Assembly (NCBI GenBank): GCA_035771165.1
Contig: JAWNZC010000285.1
Span: 124,001-188,000 of the forward strand
Direction: 5' to 3'
Length of the DNA stretch: 64,000 nt
Origin: Paragorgia papillata
Lineage: Eukaryota; Cnidaria; Anthozoa; Scleralcyonacea; Coralliidae
Shown: positions 41,033 to 51,654 of the stretch, piece after piece
Position numbering within the stretch: position 1 is the first letter of the stretch
How the letters are laid out: each line of letters opens with the position of its first letter
Position numbers and translations under genes: made by a program
Notes under the pieces: generated by a model
What the model saw: only the letters and a program-made list of their open reading frames with translations
Databases searched by the model: none
Told to the model about the DNA's origin: nothing

Positions 41033-42514
41033 TTTTTTCAACGCATTTTTGCAACGATTCGAAATTTAATTCTTCTTTTATATCTTCATTAGTTAAGTAA
41101 ACCCTTTAATATGAATAACTTCCTCCTTTGCATTAGTGCGGTAAGAATAAGATTTTGGACCGGTGGAACAAAATTGAGTAATCCACTCATTTTCTTTTAA
41201 TTTATTGGTTAATTCTCCTAAATAATTACCCGTTTCCACTCCGATTTCATTCGGGTTTTTTAAATAAATAACAGAATCAGTATCAAAATATAAAACGCGC
41301 TCTCCTAGACTATCGATTAAATGAAATAGTTTCAAACGCGCGTAAGCTGTGACAAAAGAGGCAAAATAACGTTGGCTGTTTTGAGAGGAATTTATATTGG
41401 AATCATTAGCTAATTTTAAGAGCTCATCATATTCGCTTAAAAAATCAACTTTTACACTATTTTCATTTTGCGCAAATATACCCCAAAGCGAATTCAATAT
41501 TTGTTTAGCCATGCTACGCAAACCGGGATTATAGCAAATTTTACTTTTATCGAGTAAAATTCCTTCATTTTTGAATCAGCGATATATTTATCTACTTCGC
41601 TAGGAATTACATTTTTTTCAGCGTCGTAACACTCTTTGGGATAGCCCGATGCTTCCTGTTTAATTTTTAGAAAACAATTCACGTATTCCTGAAAAATTCT
41701 CTCTTGACGAAGGTAATGGTAAATTTCATAAATTTTCAGCATACGATAACCTCTTTCAATCGCTTTATTTATTTCAATGCTCGTCCTAATATGCATCGTT
41801 CATCTTCATTATGAGAACACGGTGTTAATTGGGTAGTATTTGCGCACGTGTAGCATAAGGGAAATAATAATTTACCATTTATACGTGTGGGTAATACGGG
41901 AAAATATAAATTTTGAGGTGGTAAAATACGGCATTTCACCAAGCCAAATATCTCGGATAAATTTTTATTTTCACATTCATCTTTAATAAATATTGTTGGA
42001 TGTCCGACAGGAAATTTACTGCTTTTTTGAACATAAGGGTAGAAAATTTCTAATTTTTCTCTACATTTTTAAACAAACAAACGGATGACATTCGTCCCCC
42101 GTAAAGCCCGTCACGCGGCTCTAAAGGGATATGTTCGTAAAAATATTTTTTCTTTTTATATAATTCATTTTCAGTAAAATTGTTTTCTTCTAAAAATTCA
42201 CATTCCCATTTTTCAACGACAGATAGCCGGCTTTTTCTAACTGGTGTATGAATTTTTTAGTCGCTGAATAAAGATTGCAAAATTTTTCATTATTGATTTT
42301 ATTAACTTCGTAAGGGTAAAAACAAATCGGGCAACCGTGAAAGAAACATCCTTGGAATTGATAGACCGTGCTAGTAGTTTCTTCAAAGCCGTCGACGTAA
42401 CGTCCCAAAATCATTTTTTCGCCGTTTTGTGAATATTTATATTCCAGACGCCTGTCAACCGTTGTGTTTATTTGCTCCAACCAAATTAGCGCAGTGACGC
42501 TTTGATTGACTTTA
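41033..42514 (-). pseudogene. polB: Protein-primed DNA polymerase B, catalytic half
   Basis: From right to left: WLEQINTTVDRRLEYKY and VYQFQGCFFHGCPICF (TPR-region block), a degraded stretch with PLCYTCA, GYRMLKIYEIYHYLRQE and QEASGYPKECYDAE, LNSLWGIFAQ, and motif C LYFDTDSVIY, then GPKSYSYRT and IKGFT near the C-terminus. A frameshift near 41093 precedes a short tail that stops at about 41033. Several frame changes occur. These are the family-B blocks of the protein-primed type found in Polintons and adintoviruses. The hAT transposon splits this from the N-terminal half. Confidence 0.88.
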
Positions 42515-42522
42515 CCCCTATA
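42515..42522 (+). repeat. hAT target duplication, left copy
   Basis: cccctata, repeated exactly at 45434-45441. Confidence 0.92.
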
Positions 42523-45433
42523 TAGGCATTGACCGATTGTGCTCGTAAATTTCTGAAAAGTTGCTGCGTAAAATGCGAAAAGTTGCTGTGTAAAATGCGA
42601 AAAGTTGCTAAAAAGTTGCAAAAAATACAAAAAGTTGCTACGTAAACTTCAAGTGTTGCACCTAATTCTCGCCCAAATTTCACGATATTTTCACGCATAC
42701 TTAATTAAAAGTTTCTATATTTTAAAATAATATTGCAAAAATGATACCTATAAAGATAAATTTCTTGAAATTTGAACAAATGTATAAAAATATTTTAATA
42801 AATCTTTCGCATTAGCGTATATTTACAAAACGTTTATTAGAAACCAATAAAATGAAAAGTTTGAAACAAAACTTCTGGAGTTTCTAGTTGTTCATTTGAC
42901 TTTATCTTGCTGGCATACTGTTTCCAGATTAGTCCAATACAACAGAACTAATTCTACAGATTGTATATTGGTAAGTAATATATACATAACATAGGTGTTC
43001 ATTTAGCAGCATACAACACAAAATCAATCCTGTTACCCAGTTGAGGCAGTTATGACCTCTTTGTATTATTGTATTGCAGCATAACGCTAGCTTCAAGGTA
43101 ATCTTCAAGGGCTCTGTCTTGTTGTGAGGAAAATGCACTGGTTAGGAGACTGAAAGCCCTTTCTGCAGATGCAGAACTTGGCTGGATCAACAGCAGTGTT
43201 TTGACGAGCGAGGACCAGTGTGGAAGGGCGTCTTCATGAGCTGCCCACCATGTCAACTTGTCATTCTCACAAGTCACTGTGACGCCTTCTGCTGCAGCCA
43301 GATACAAAGATAACTCTTCAGCCAAATTAGCTATTTTGGCGTCGTCTTTGATGAAGGGAAAACTTCTGAACTCTTGAAGTGATTCAGCTGTCGGATTCAG
43401 GCTTTGCACTTGTACAGGGCAGCAAAGACGTGCAGCTTTGAACGCTCGTACAGTTTCATAAAACTGGCCACTGAACTTTTGCTGATAAAATTGAAGGCCC
43501 GGCTGGATACAAGCTTTTGCCCGTGCAATTAACTGGCTGCAGAGCGCAGCATTTCCATTAGCAATTTCTCTGGCGACAGCCACGGTGTTGGGATAATTGT
43601 CGACTGCTACGGCCCGGGCAACAGCCGAAAGCTTCTCATAGCAGGAGAAAATGAGTGGCCCATCTCCTTCCAAATAATATGTTGCTTTAACGAAATGAAC
43701 CCCTGCATCAACAATGGCAGCTAGCTCCAACCGTAGATCTTGACAGGTTTGGGGATCATCAAATATCTCCAGCAGATGTTGGCGATTAGCAGGACAGATT
43801 TCCTCATTTTCACGAAGGAATGGCTCCACATAACCAAAATAGTTGACCACTTGGTTAAGTACTTCCCATTTACTCCACCAACGTGTGTCGCTAAACGTAC
43901 GAATGGACTGCCCCGTTCTCTCTCTCCAGACAAGGCGTGCATTGTAGCTATGGGAAAACATGCCTATCCAATAGCGAGTGAATAGGTCAAGGATTCTAAA
44001 TTGAAAATGATTGCCGACATTGTCTATAGTGTGCGAGAAGCACACAACATCAAAGAGATTTTGATAGAAGAACATCAGCTGTCTCAAGGCAGCTCCATTA
44101 ACAGATGCACCATCTCTCGTAGCTCCAATAACCACATTCGGACCAAGCTTATACTCCACAGCAAGGCAAGACATTAGTCTCTGAGCCAATTCTTCTCCTT
44201 TAAGCGCCTTCGCAAGAATTTCGAGGCGTACGAGCCGCTGAGTGGGTACAAAATTTTCCTGAACAAAGCGGATTACGATAACAAGGGCTTCACCCAATCT
44301 GTCTGTACCATCAAAGATCACACTTGCCTCTTTCACATCTTTGAGTTCTTCCTGGAGCTTGTCCTTTTCTTTTTCTAGTACTGCTGGAATAAGTAGAGCC
44401 AGATGGCTGCTACTGGTTAACCGATGGCCATGCTTCTCTAGTACCGGTCGGAGGGAATCTGTTTTCGCTAATGGTATTCCACCATTCAGAAAAGATTCGA
44501 CTACCTCAAAGCGGAATAATCGCATATCCGCTGGCAAAGTTGACCCAGGTGTATTTTCTCTCTTATCTCCCCTTTGCAAGCATGCCATAATAGTCTGGTT
44601 GTGTGATTTGTTCTTTCTAATATCAGATAATCCGTTCTTGTGCTTTCTTGATTCTATATGTTTTTGGATAGAACTTTTCTTCATAGAGAGTTCTTCGCTG
44701 CAAGCGTCGCACCGCAATTTCCGGTCGATCACAGCAAAATGATGGTTAGGAAATTCCTTCAACCGATCCCAAGCAGTCGTACTGGCAGTAGCTTTACTCT
44801 CCCTTTGCTTGTATTTTCCTTTATTGACAGGAAGTTTTCGCTTACGTGCAATATCAGCTTTTGCTGGGGCACTTAGACTTGCACCAGCATTTCTTGCTAT
44901 CAAAATTGGATCTTGGACTTCTTTTACCGGCACATCTTCGTTCTCTGAAATCTCCACATCTTCGTTTTCTGTTTCTGATAAGTCGTCTCGGTCGGACAGG
45001 TCAAGTGATTCGTCCATGGCATCAAATTAGCAATTTAAATTACTAAAACTGAAATGACCGGACGCCATTTTGTTTTTATTGTTAAACACATGCACAGGCA
45101 ACCCTAGTAAGCAAAACGACATTCGATATTAAACACTGTCAGTGTTACACTAAGCATATAAGTATAGTGCTGTAGTGCATACATGTAATACATGACACTG
45201 GTCACTGGGACAACATGGTGGGTTCGTGCAAAAAATAATCAAGTAAACATCAAAACATCGTTTTTATTATCAAAAATTCTAATTATGGCTTATCTAATTG
45301 TCCATTTTTTGCTAAAAGTCGCTAAAAAGTTGCCCTGAAAGGCAAATATTGCTCGAGGTTGCTACAAATGAAAAAAGTTGCTCCCAAAGCCAAAAGTTGC
45401 TAAAAAGTTGCCGAGCACAATCGGTCAATGCCT
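42523..45433 (-). mobile_element. hAT transposon, complete, inserted in Polinton polB
   Basis: 2,911 bp with perfect 23-bp ends TAGGCATTGACCGATTGTGC(TCG) and a perfect 8-bp duplication. It carries one open transposase gene. Subterminal regions on both sides repeat aaaagttgct (about six copies at 42557-42645 and a similar number at 45315-45415), probable transposase binding sites. It is the youngest insertion in the Polinton: its ends, duplication and ORF are intact while the host element is decayed. Confidence 0.95.
43050..45017 (-). CDS. hAT transposase, intact
   Basis: An open frame of 655 codons. An acidic N-terminus (DESLDLSDRDDLSETENED) leads to a BED-type zinc finger with RCDACSEEL and KHIESRKHKN near residues 105-130. 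The RNase H-like core has ASVIFDGTDRLGEA (first Asp), VIGATRDGASVNGAA (second Asp), CFSHTIDNVGNHF (CxxH), and the conserved DTRWWSKWEVL. The C-terminus has the hAT dimerisation block LIQPSSASAERAFSLLTSAF. Length and layout are normal for hAT transposases, which cut and paste the element. No break is visible, so it could be active. Confidence 0.93.
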   Translation of the reverse strand: MDESLDLSDRDDLSETENEDVEISENEDVPVKEVQDPILIARNAGASLSAPAKADIARKRKLPVNKGKYKQRESKATASTTAWDRLKEFPNHHFAVIDRKLRCDACSEELSMKKSSIQKHIESRKHKNGLSDIRKNKSHNQTIMACLQRGDKRENTPGSTLPADMRLFRFEVVESFLNGGIPLAKTDSLRPVLEKHGHRLTSSSHLALLIPAVLEKEKDKLQEELKDVKEASVIFDGTDRLGEALVIVIRFVQENFVPTQRLVRLEILAKALKGEELAQRLMSCLAVEYKLGPNVVIGATRDGASVNGAALRQLMFFYQNLFDVVCFSHTIDNVGNHFQFRILDLFTRYWIGMFSHSYNARLVWRERTGQSIRTFSDTRWWSKWEVLNQVVNYFGYVEPFLRENEEICPANRQHLLEIFDDPQTCQDLRLELAAIVDAGVHFVKATYYLEGDGPLIFSCYEKLSAVARAVAVDNYPNTVAVAREIANGNAALCSQLIARAKACIQPGLQFYQQKFSGQFYETVRAFKAARLCCPVQVQSLNPTAESLQEFRSFPFIKDDAKIANLAEELSLYLAAAEGVTVTCENDKLTWWAAHEDALPHWSSLVKTLLLIQPSSASAERAFSLLTSAFSSQQDRALEDYLEASVMLQYNNTKRS

Positions 45434-47694
45434 ACCCCTATACCCCGATGCTGGAATAATACCGACACATTTTTCTCTTAAAAAATTTACACGAAAAACT
45501 TTTAACGCGAGACTCGGGATTGTAATACACGACGTATCGTAAAAAGGATAAATAAACGAATTTCCGTATATTAAAGAAGAAAATTTAATACATCCCTTTC
45601 TTCAAATAGTAACATCCGAACTACAATAATAGTACATTTCTTCTTCAAACACGTATTCTTTTTCTTTTTTTTCCAAATACCATTTTTCAAATTCAAATTT
45701 TTTTTTTCCCCATATTTTTGACATCAAAATATTCACGCGCAATCAACGGGCCCACGTAATCTAAGTCGTAAAAAAGATAGGGGTGAAATCCTTTACATTC
45801 ATCTTCGAGACCCATAGCCTCTGGGATTTTTGCTAAACCCATATGCAAAAACGAAAAACTATCCAAAAAAGTAATATTTTTATCACTAATTTTTAGCATC
45901 ATTACTTTATTCCCGTTCATAATTGTTTCAGGATAAAATTTTTTTTTCCCAATAAAAATTTTAAAATAAAAATTGTATCGAAACGCCCACCGTTATGCGC
46001 GAGCCAAACAGAATTTTCCCTGTAATAATATAAATTCGCATAATTCCTCGATAACGTTATTTCCCTTAAAAACAAATTCACGTTTTCCACAACATTAAAA
46101 AATATCTTCTTGTTCTTCCGAATAATTTTTAAACTTTTCAAACTCAATATTTTCACATTTTTGACACACTACGCAATAGTAGGGGATCATTAATTTATTT
46201 TCATCGTCACGCGTTTCGAAATAAAAAAAATAAATTATTGTCTCTAATTTTTTTATCTTTTTCTTTTGAAATCGTGCTCATATAACAAAAATGCGTTTTT
46301 TCTTTATACACATTACAATGAAAACAAAATCTTTTCGCACAATTATGTAGCGTCGCTTTTTTCTTCGTGTGAAAAGAAAAACGAGGAACAATTTTTTTGC
46401 AAGTATTACAGTAAAAATAATATTGACACGGTGTTAATCTATTATAATTATGTTGTTTCGGTTTAAAAATTCTATTTGTGAGATGCGCGTGAAAACATGC
46501 TGCGTTAAAAAACAAAATATTACGTTAGAACATTCAATTTTTACTTCTCGTGGACATTGACTTTGTCTGAAGCATCGTTGGCACGTTAAATAGTTAATAC
46601 ACGTATGGTTATCTTTATGTTCAAAATGTCTAAAATAGCTCATGCATTTAACACAAAAGGACGTAGGATTAAGTTTTGAAAATTTACACATGCTTAAAAC
46701 AACGTCGTAATGATTATTATTTAGCCACAAACAAACAATATGGTTTGTTAATTTTATTAAATTCCCATTTTCATCCGTACGAGAATCGAAGATAATGCAA
46801 TCATCAAATTTATCAGAATATACTACCAAATCAACACCCTGTGCTTAAAGAAATTTATCATAAATATCACGAAAAATTTTTGTTTTTACTTCGCCTTCTG
46901 GAATTCCACATCGCTGATAAATATCACGAATTTCATCGAGCGTGTACAAATCATCGACACTTTTATGCGGTGCCCTTTCCATTTTCACGTATCTTTCGTC
47001 TTTTCTTAAATACGGTAATCCCACTAATAAACTAACTACAAAACAACAATTTTTGATAAACCAATTTAACTTAGTACATATTACATAAAAAACGCCGACG
47101 CGATAATTCCGATTATATTTTTCAACATCTTTTTTATTTACACCTCCCCCAATCGTCGTTAACATTACCGAGTTTGCTGTAAATATTTTTTTTCCTTAAA
47201 TTCTTATTTTTTTATTTTTTTTACTAAAATTTTTACTGTAGGGAAACGTCTGTATTACGACATTAGTTTTCCATCCCTCCGCTATCGCTTTTTCATTGCT
47301 TTGCATCATCTTTTCAAAACTGTTCAATAGAAAATCAACATTAAAATGTTTAAGCGGTAATACCGCCATTGAAAAATATGTCGTCGGAGTGTGACTAAAA
47401 ATTAACCGAACGTAATCATTCTCCGAGGTTGTCGATGCTCTAGCGACATTCAGTAAATATGTAAACACAATCCTCAAAGATTGAATGAAAGCAATAAAAT
47501 TAACGTTAGCTTTTCGAGAAATGGAAATACTTAATGTTTTTTGTCTCATCTTAAATTTATCGTTATACGTTAGTGTTAAGGGTACTTGCATCGAACCCAT
47601 CTTCTTCTTTTCTTTCATTTTCTCCTTTTTTTTTTCTTTCTTCTAATAATTTCGCGATGTTAGCGACTTCTTCCGCTGTAAATTTTTCACTCAT
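45434..47694 (-). pseudogene. polB: Protein-primed DNA polymerase B, N-terminal and exonuclease half
   Basis: The start is likely the ATG at 47692-47694 (SEKFTAEEVANIAKLLEER), with a frameshift in an A-run at about 47625. Next is the N-terminal block with HTPTTYFSMAVLPLKHFNVD and EKMMQSNEKAIAEGWKT (47196-47618), a second block with RCGIPEGEVKTKIFRDIY (46845-47165), then cysteine-rich zinc-binding segments (FCVKCMSYF, CQRCF, YCNTCKK, FCFHCNVY). The exonuclease part shows YFETRDDENK, where family members have a DFE-type motif, and LAHNGGRFDTIFIL. It ends with FLDSFSFLHMGLAKIPEAMG and is cut at the hAT duplication. At least six frame changes. Confidence 0.85.
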
Positions 47695-48001
47695 TTATTT
47701 TTTAATTTTTTCTTCCTAAATAAAAAACAACCTTTTTTCCCCCCTCGATTTCTTCTTCTTCACTTGCTCCATCGGTACCGATCAACAACTACATTATCTG
47801 AATTCCGTATATTAATACATGTAAATGTAAAAAAAGGTTTGTCTTTACTAAATAAGTTCCCCATTTTTTCAAATTTTTTTTTTAAAAAAATAAATAAAAA
47901 AAAAATAAATAAAAATAAAATAAAAATAAATAATTTTTTTTAAACAAAAAACAAAAAAACAAAAAAAACAAAAAAACTTACGTTTCAAGTGAACAGTTGA
48001 C

Positions 48002-48313
48002 GTGGAAATTTATTTACAAAATTTAAATACAGGTAAAACTTACATTGGATACGACATTGGATACGAAATTGAAGATAATGATAATCAAATTCTTTTCTCC
48101 ACTTTTATACTCAACGATTGTCTACAAGAATTTGAAAAAGATGGAGAAATATTATTTATAACGAGTTTCGAATTAACAGAAAGATTTAAAGAAATGCAGT
48201 CAAAAATTCCTCTTATTCCCTCTGATGTCTCATACAAAATATCATGTCTGCTGAATTTTATTAAAAAAAAAGAAAATTGTAAAACCTATATGGGAATAAA
48301 AACAATACATTAA
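48002..48313 (+). CDS. Small Polinton protein, unknown
   Basis: 103 codons, intact: NLNTGKTYIGYDIGYEIEDN, FILNDCLQEFEKDGEILFIT. The gene opposes polB across a 300-bp AT-rich gap. It looks globular and acidic. I recognise no family; the beginning resembles short beta-rich proteins. Confidence 0.5.
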   Translation: MEIYLQNLNTGKTYIGYDIGYEIEDNDNQILFSTFILNDCLQEFEKDGEILFITSFELTERFKEMQSKIPLIPSDVSYKISCLLNFIKKKENCKTYMGIKTIH

Positions 48314-48329
48314 AAAAATTTTAAAAAAA

Positions 48330-49046
48330 ATGTTAAAAACAAAAAATAATAGAAAATCACTTTATAATGCTGGAGGAAGAAAAATGCCTACTTTTTCACA
48401 AAGCGTACGTGTAACACAATGTAAAAGTAAAACAGTAAAAACAGAAAGATGTCGTAAAAGAACAGCACACACACGTAAATGTTGAATTCATTTAGCAAAA
48501 GAAGATAACCTACGTATTAAAAAATCCACAATTAGAAATGGCGGAGGACTATTCAGTTGGAAACAGCCTTTTAAACGTAACGCAAATATATCTCTATACA
48601 CTGGGGAAAAAACAACCACACGTGAAATGGATCGAAAGTACGATGCTAAAACGATTGCGCGTAATGGACAAGAAGACTGTGTTGACGCTTATAAAACAGT
48701 AGGTCCTCCAGCACGTTATGCCAATGACGCGGCAGGAACAAGATTAAGAAATAATTATAATTTTGTGTGAAGAACAAGAAGAGAACCACACTTTAAATTA
48801 CGCGCTAATCGCGAGGAGGAACTTTTAAACGAAAAAAAAAGACAAAGGGGAGGATCAAAAAAATTACGTAAAATTGAGAGTATAATGCGAGATTTTGAAA
48901 GAGCAAAAAATTTAATTGGAAAAAAAATAAATAGCAGTACAAGAAGAATAAATGCTACCAAAAATAGATTAATAAAGAAAAAAAATCAATTTGGAGGACT
49001 TGTAAATTATCGAATGCCCGGAGTAGATAAATATTTTGTATATTAA
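48330..49046 (+). pseudogene. SET-domain-like protein in the Polinton, two in-frame TGA
   Basis: One continuous frame of 238 codons from ATG 48330 to TAA 49044-49046, broken only by TGA at 48483-48485 and 48768-48770. The central part has SET-like blocks in order: GGGLFSWKQPFKRNANISLY (G-hydrophobic start), YTGEKTTTREMDRKYD (the Y.GE..T..E.D.RY block), EDCVDAYKTVGPPARYANDA and RLRNNYNFV (the R..N.......NN core that binds S-adenosylmethionine in SET enzymes). N- and C-terminal parts are lysine/arginine-rich (KTERCRKRTAHTRKC; KKRQRGGSKKLRKIE). SET enzymes methylate lysines, often on histones. Which protein it would target is unknown. Confidence 0.65.
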
Positions 49047-49112
49047 ATTTAAAAAAAAATGTTTTAAATAAAAGAAAAATACAAAAAAAAACTCTTTTTC
49101 CCCCCCATTTTT

Positions 49113-49737
49113 TTATAAATATTGATCAGAATAAGTTATATAAGAATCATAATTTACAAAGGGTGCTGTAGCTTTACCATATTTTATGTTATTCGAACTC
49201 AATTCAAAGGGACTAAAACCCTTTGATCCCCGAGCGTCGTGAAATTTGATAAGTTGAATCAATATCAAATCTTCATTGGCTTCTAATTTATAATTTAAAT
49301 TATTTAATTCTACTGATTTGGTGAACATTGACGAATTATTGCTGGAATTGATTATTTGTCTTTTAGTTACATTTGCAAGCATAAACGCGAACCGACTGTC
49401 AAAAGTCCCTGTTCAATACATTTTTTATCTACTTGCATTATAGAATATCCTATACAATCATCATTTTTACTGCAATGTTTTTGAACGTTAATTTTAATGG
49501 AATGAATAATTTTTTTCTCCCATTTATCCACATCAGTTCTTGTGTTAAAGAATAATCCATATATGTTGAATCTGTCGATGACATTGTAATTATACCATTA
49601 GCAACAACAGTATCTTCGATGATTCCTTTTTGCCAAATCATGTTCGCGAAAATTAAAAAACCCATTAATTCTTGACGGTACATTATTAAATTTTTCTAAA
49701 CTGTTAAACCAAATGCGTGCATTTTTCACAATAATTT
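49113..49737 (-). pseudogene. Degraded paralogue of the protein at 49834-50475
   Basis: Two frames (49113-49382 and 49450-49683) carry SVELNNLNYKLEANEDLILI, APFVNYDSYITYSDQYL and WINGRKKLFIPLKL. These match the neighbour's SLELNNLNYLNADEDLALIQ, KPYIEYDACIVYSNQYM and WRKRKIIHTIKI. The pair arose by tandem duplication, and this copy has lost its reading frame at least twice. Function unknown. Confidence 0.6.
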
Positions 49738-49833
49738 TTTTTCAGCCATTGTAAAAAAAAAAAAAAGGATTTCACTCTACACACACATCTCTTTATATAC
49801 ACTATATTTTTATTAAAAAAAAATAATTCTTTT

Positions 49834-50475
49834 TTACATATATTGATTAGAATAAACTATACACGCATCATATTCTATATAGGGTTTAGTCGTTGTACCA
49901 AATTTCCTTCCATTTAGTATAAAATGGTGGTTGTTTTTAAATTTAATACGTTGAATCAATGCAAGATCTTCATCAGCATTTAAATAATTTAAATTATTAA
50001 GTTCTAGTGAATTGCCGGTAATCATATTATCAATATCTGAGCTTATTATTTGACCTGAAGTTATATTTTTAGTAAGCTGCGTATCAATAAATACGTTATC
50101 TTGAATTTGTCTGTTAAAACACTTTTTACATACTTCTACAATATTAAAATTTATACTATCTTCATACTCGGGTAAACAATTCTTACGAATATCTATTTTA
50201 ATAGTATGAATAATTTTTCTTTTTCGCCATTCGTCTTTATCCGTTTCCATTGTTAAAGAATAATCCGCAAATTTAAAACCATATTTTGCAGCATTATTAT
50301 TTTTTGCGTATAAATAACCAGATTTTGAATTAACATTTTCATCCAATATACAGCCCAATCTCCAGGGTAGCTCAGTAAAACTACCAACTGGTGGAAATCC
50401 GTATGTTACTCTACCGAGATTATATGATCTAGTCCAAAAACGTACATTTTTAATAATCACTTTTTTTTCAGCCAT
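49834..50475 (-). CDS. Polinton protein of unknown function, intact member of a duplicated pair
   Basis: 213 codons, intact. It starts AEKKVIIKNVRFWTRSYNLG, with a beta-rich middle (YGFKFADYSLTMETDKDEWR, HTIKIDIRKNCLP), a CKKCFNRQ pair of cysteines, and the end EYDACIVYSNQYM. Both copies share the last residue pattern (YSxQY), suggesting a packed C-terminal strand. It could be a structural or fibre-like protein; I do not recognise it. Because this copy stayed open while capsid and replication genes decayed, it may be a late acquisition. Confidence 0.6.
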   Translation of the reverse strand: MAEKKVIIKNVRFWTRSYNLGRVTYGFPPVGSFTELPWRLGCILDENVNSKSGYLYAKNNNAAKYGFKFADYSLTMETDKDEWRKRKIIHTIKIDIRKNCLPEYEDSINFNIVEVCKKCFNRQIQDNVFIDTQLTKNITSGQIISSDIDNMITGNSLELNNLNYLNADEDLALIQRIKFKNNHHFILNGRKFGTTTKPYIEYDACIVYSNQYM

Positions 50476-50524
50476 AAATATTTAAAATTTCCACTTCTTT
50501 CGCGTGGTTATGAATTTTTTCACA

Positions 50525-51016
50525 AACTACCGTGCAAAAAGAAGAACTTCGTAAAACGAACAATGACAATGACTTCTAGTATGCTCCTTACATCTCTTTA
50601 TATGTTTATTAAAATAAGGAACTAATTTTTCATATTTTTCTACCCCAAAATGTTCTAAATTTATGGATGGAAGTCCAAATTCTTTACATAAATTGGATTC
50701 AATATTTCCTCCTTTATACCCGACTAAAATATTTTTTTTATCCAATTTATCAGTCGCTCTTTTAAAATATGTATTTTTTCACACATTTCTGATCTTTTTC
50801 TGCTAAATTCCAATACGGATTGTTACCACCAAGATTTTCTGGCAAACAATGAATCCAATTTATCACTTTTGTTTCCATATTAATAATAGATACTTCACGG
50901 TAATGTATTTGTTCATTTATTCGGTAACATTCACAATCCATGTCACATTTAAATTTCTTCCCCTTTTTCATCAAATAAATCAGTGTGATCTTTAACGCAA
51001 TTAAACGGTGTATCAT
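50525..51016 (-). pseudogene. Conserved-looking protein with FKGG/NLE/HC motifs, frameshifted
   Basis: Frames 50762-51016 and 50527-50745 belong together: CECYRINEQIHYREVSIINM, VINWIHCLPENLGGNNPYW, then LVGYKGGNIESNLCKEFGLP, SINLEHFGVEKYEKLVPYF and HTRSHCHCSFYEVLLF. A single frame change near 50755 separates them. The pattern (KGG...E..L, then NLE.FG, then C..H....HC...E) recalls an uncharacterised RNase-H-like family I have seen in invertebrate mobile DNA. A 3'-5' exonuclease is one possibility, but I cannot confirm it. Confidence 0.45.
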
Positions 51017-51158
51017 ACGCTGAATACATAGTTAAAAAAACTTTTAAAAAAATATATTACCCTTATAACTAAAAAAAAAAATTTAATTCCTTTTCAAACT
51101 CCATATATGGATTTTTTGTATTTTTGAGGGGAAAAAAATTTAGATAAGAAAACTAAGG

Positions 51159-51654
51159 ATGGCTACAGGAGAGGTTACAGGAGGAGGAGTTATTAAAATA
51201 TTTGGGTTTCCTTTGATGAATTTACAAAAAATTGCTGCCGAATTGGAAAATTCTATTTTAGTTGATGAAGCCGTCGCTACTCACTATGAAGAAAAAACCA
51301 AAAAAAACCGAACCCATGAAATGGTGGTACTTCAATGTCCGGAGATACATGGAACGCGTTGGGACGTTGATTGTAAATCTTGGATTCCTGAAAATTGACG
51401 GGAAAGAAGATGTTGCAAATATGTGTGAAGTGCTAAAAAAAGCACGTGATCTTTTTAGAAAGCACAGAAACTATTACAACGAACACGAATGTATAGGTTC
51501 AGCAACGATAATAGACGCTGCTGTATTAATTAAAAATGTACTTCAACAGTTAATCCATTTAGAATATCCTTCAGCTAATAATAGAAAATATCATGTCCTC
51601 GACAAGTATTCTATGAACTGGTACGAATGTTGTAATTATTCTAAACCATTTTAA
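51159..51654 (+). pseudogene. Polinton protein, unknown, one frameshift
   Basis: Frame 51159-51398 (TGEVTGGGVIKIFGFPLMNL, DEAVATHYEEKTKK) joins 51262-51654 (EPMKWWYFNVRRYMERVGTL; KKARDLFRKHRNYYNEHECI; SATIIDAAVLIKNVLQQLIH) across an A-run near 51300. Together about 160 residues, mostly helical with several cysteines at the end (WYECCNYSKPF). I recognise no family. Confidence 0.5.

Noticed and set aside
43740..45046. Plus-strand frames opposite the hAT transposase
   Set aside because: Shadow frames. The minus-strand 655-codon frame holds every hAT motif.
48483..48770. TGA recoded as an amino acid in the Polinton
   Set aside because: Other genes of the element carry frameshifts and TAA stops, so general decay with CGA-to-TGA changes explains it more simply. 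Kept only as a test in the findings.
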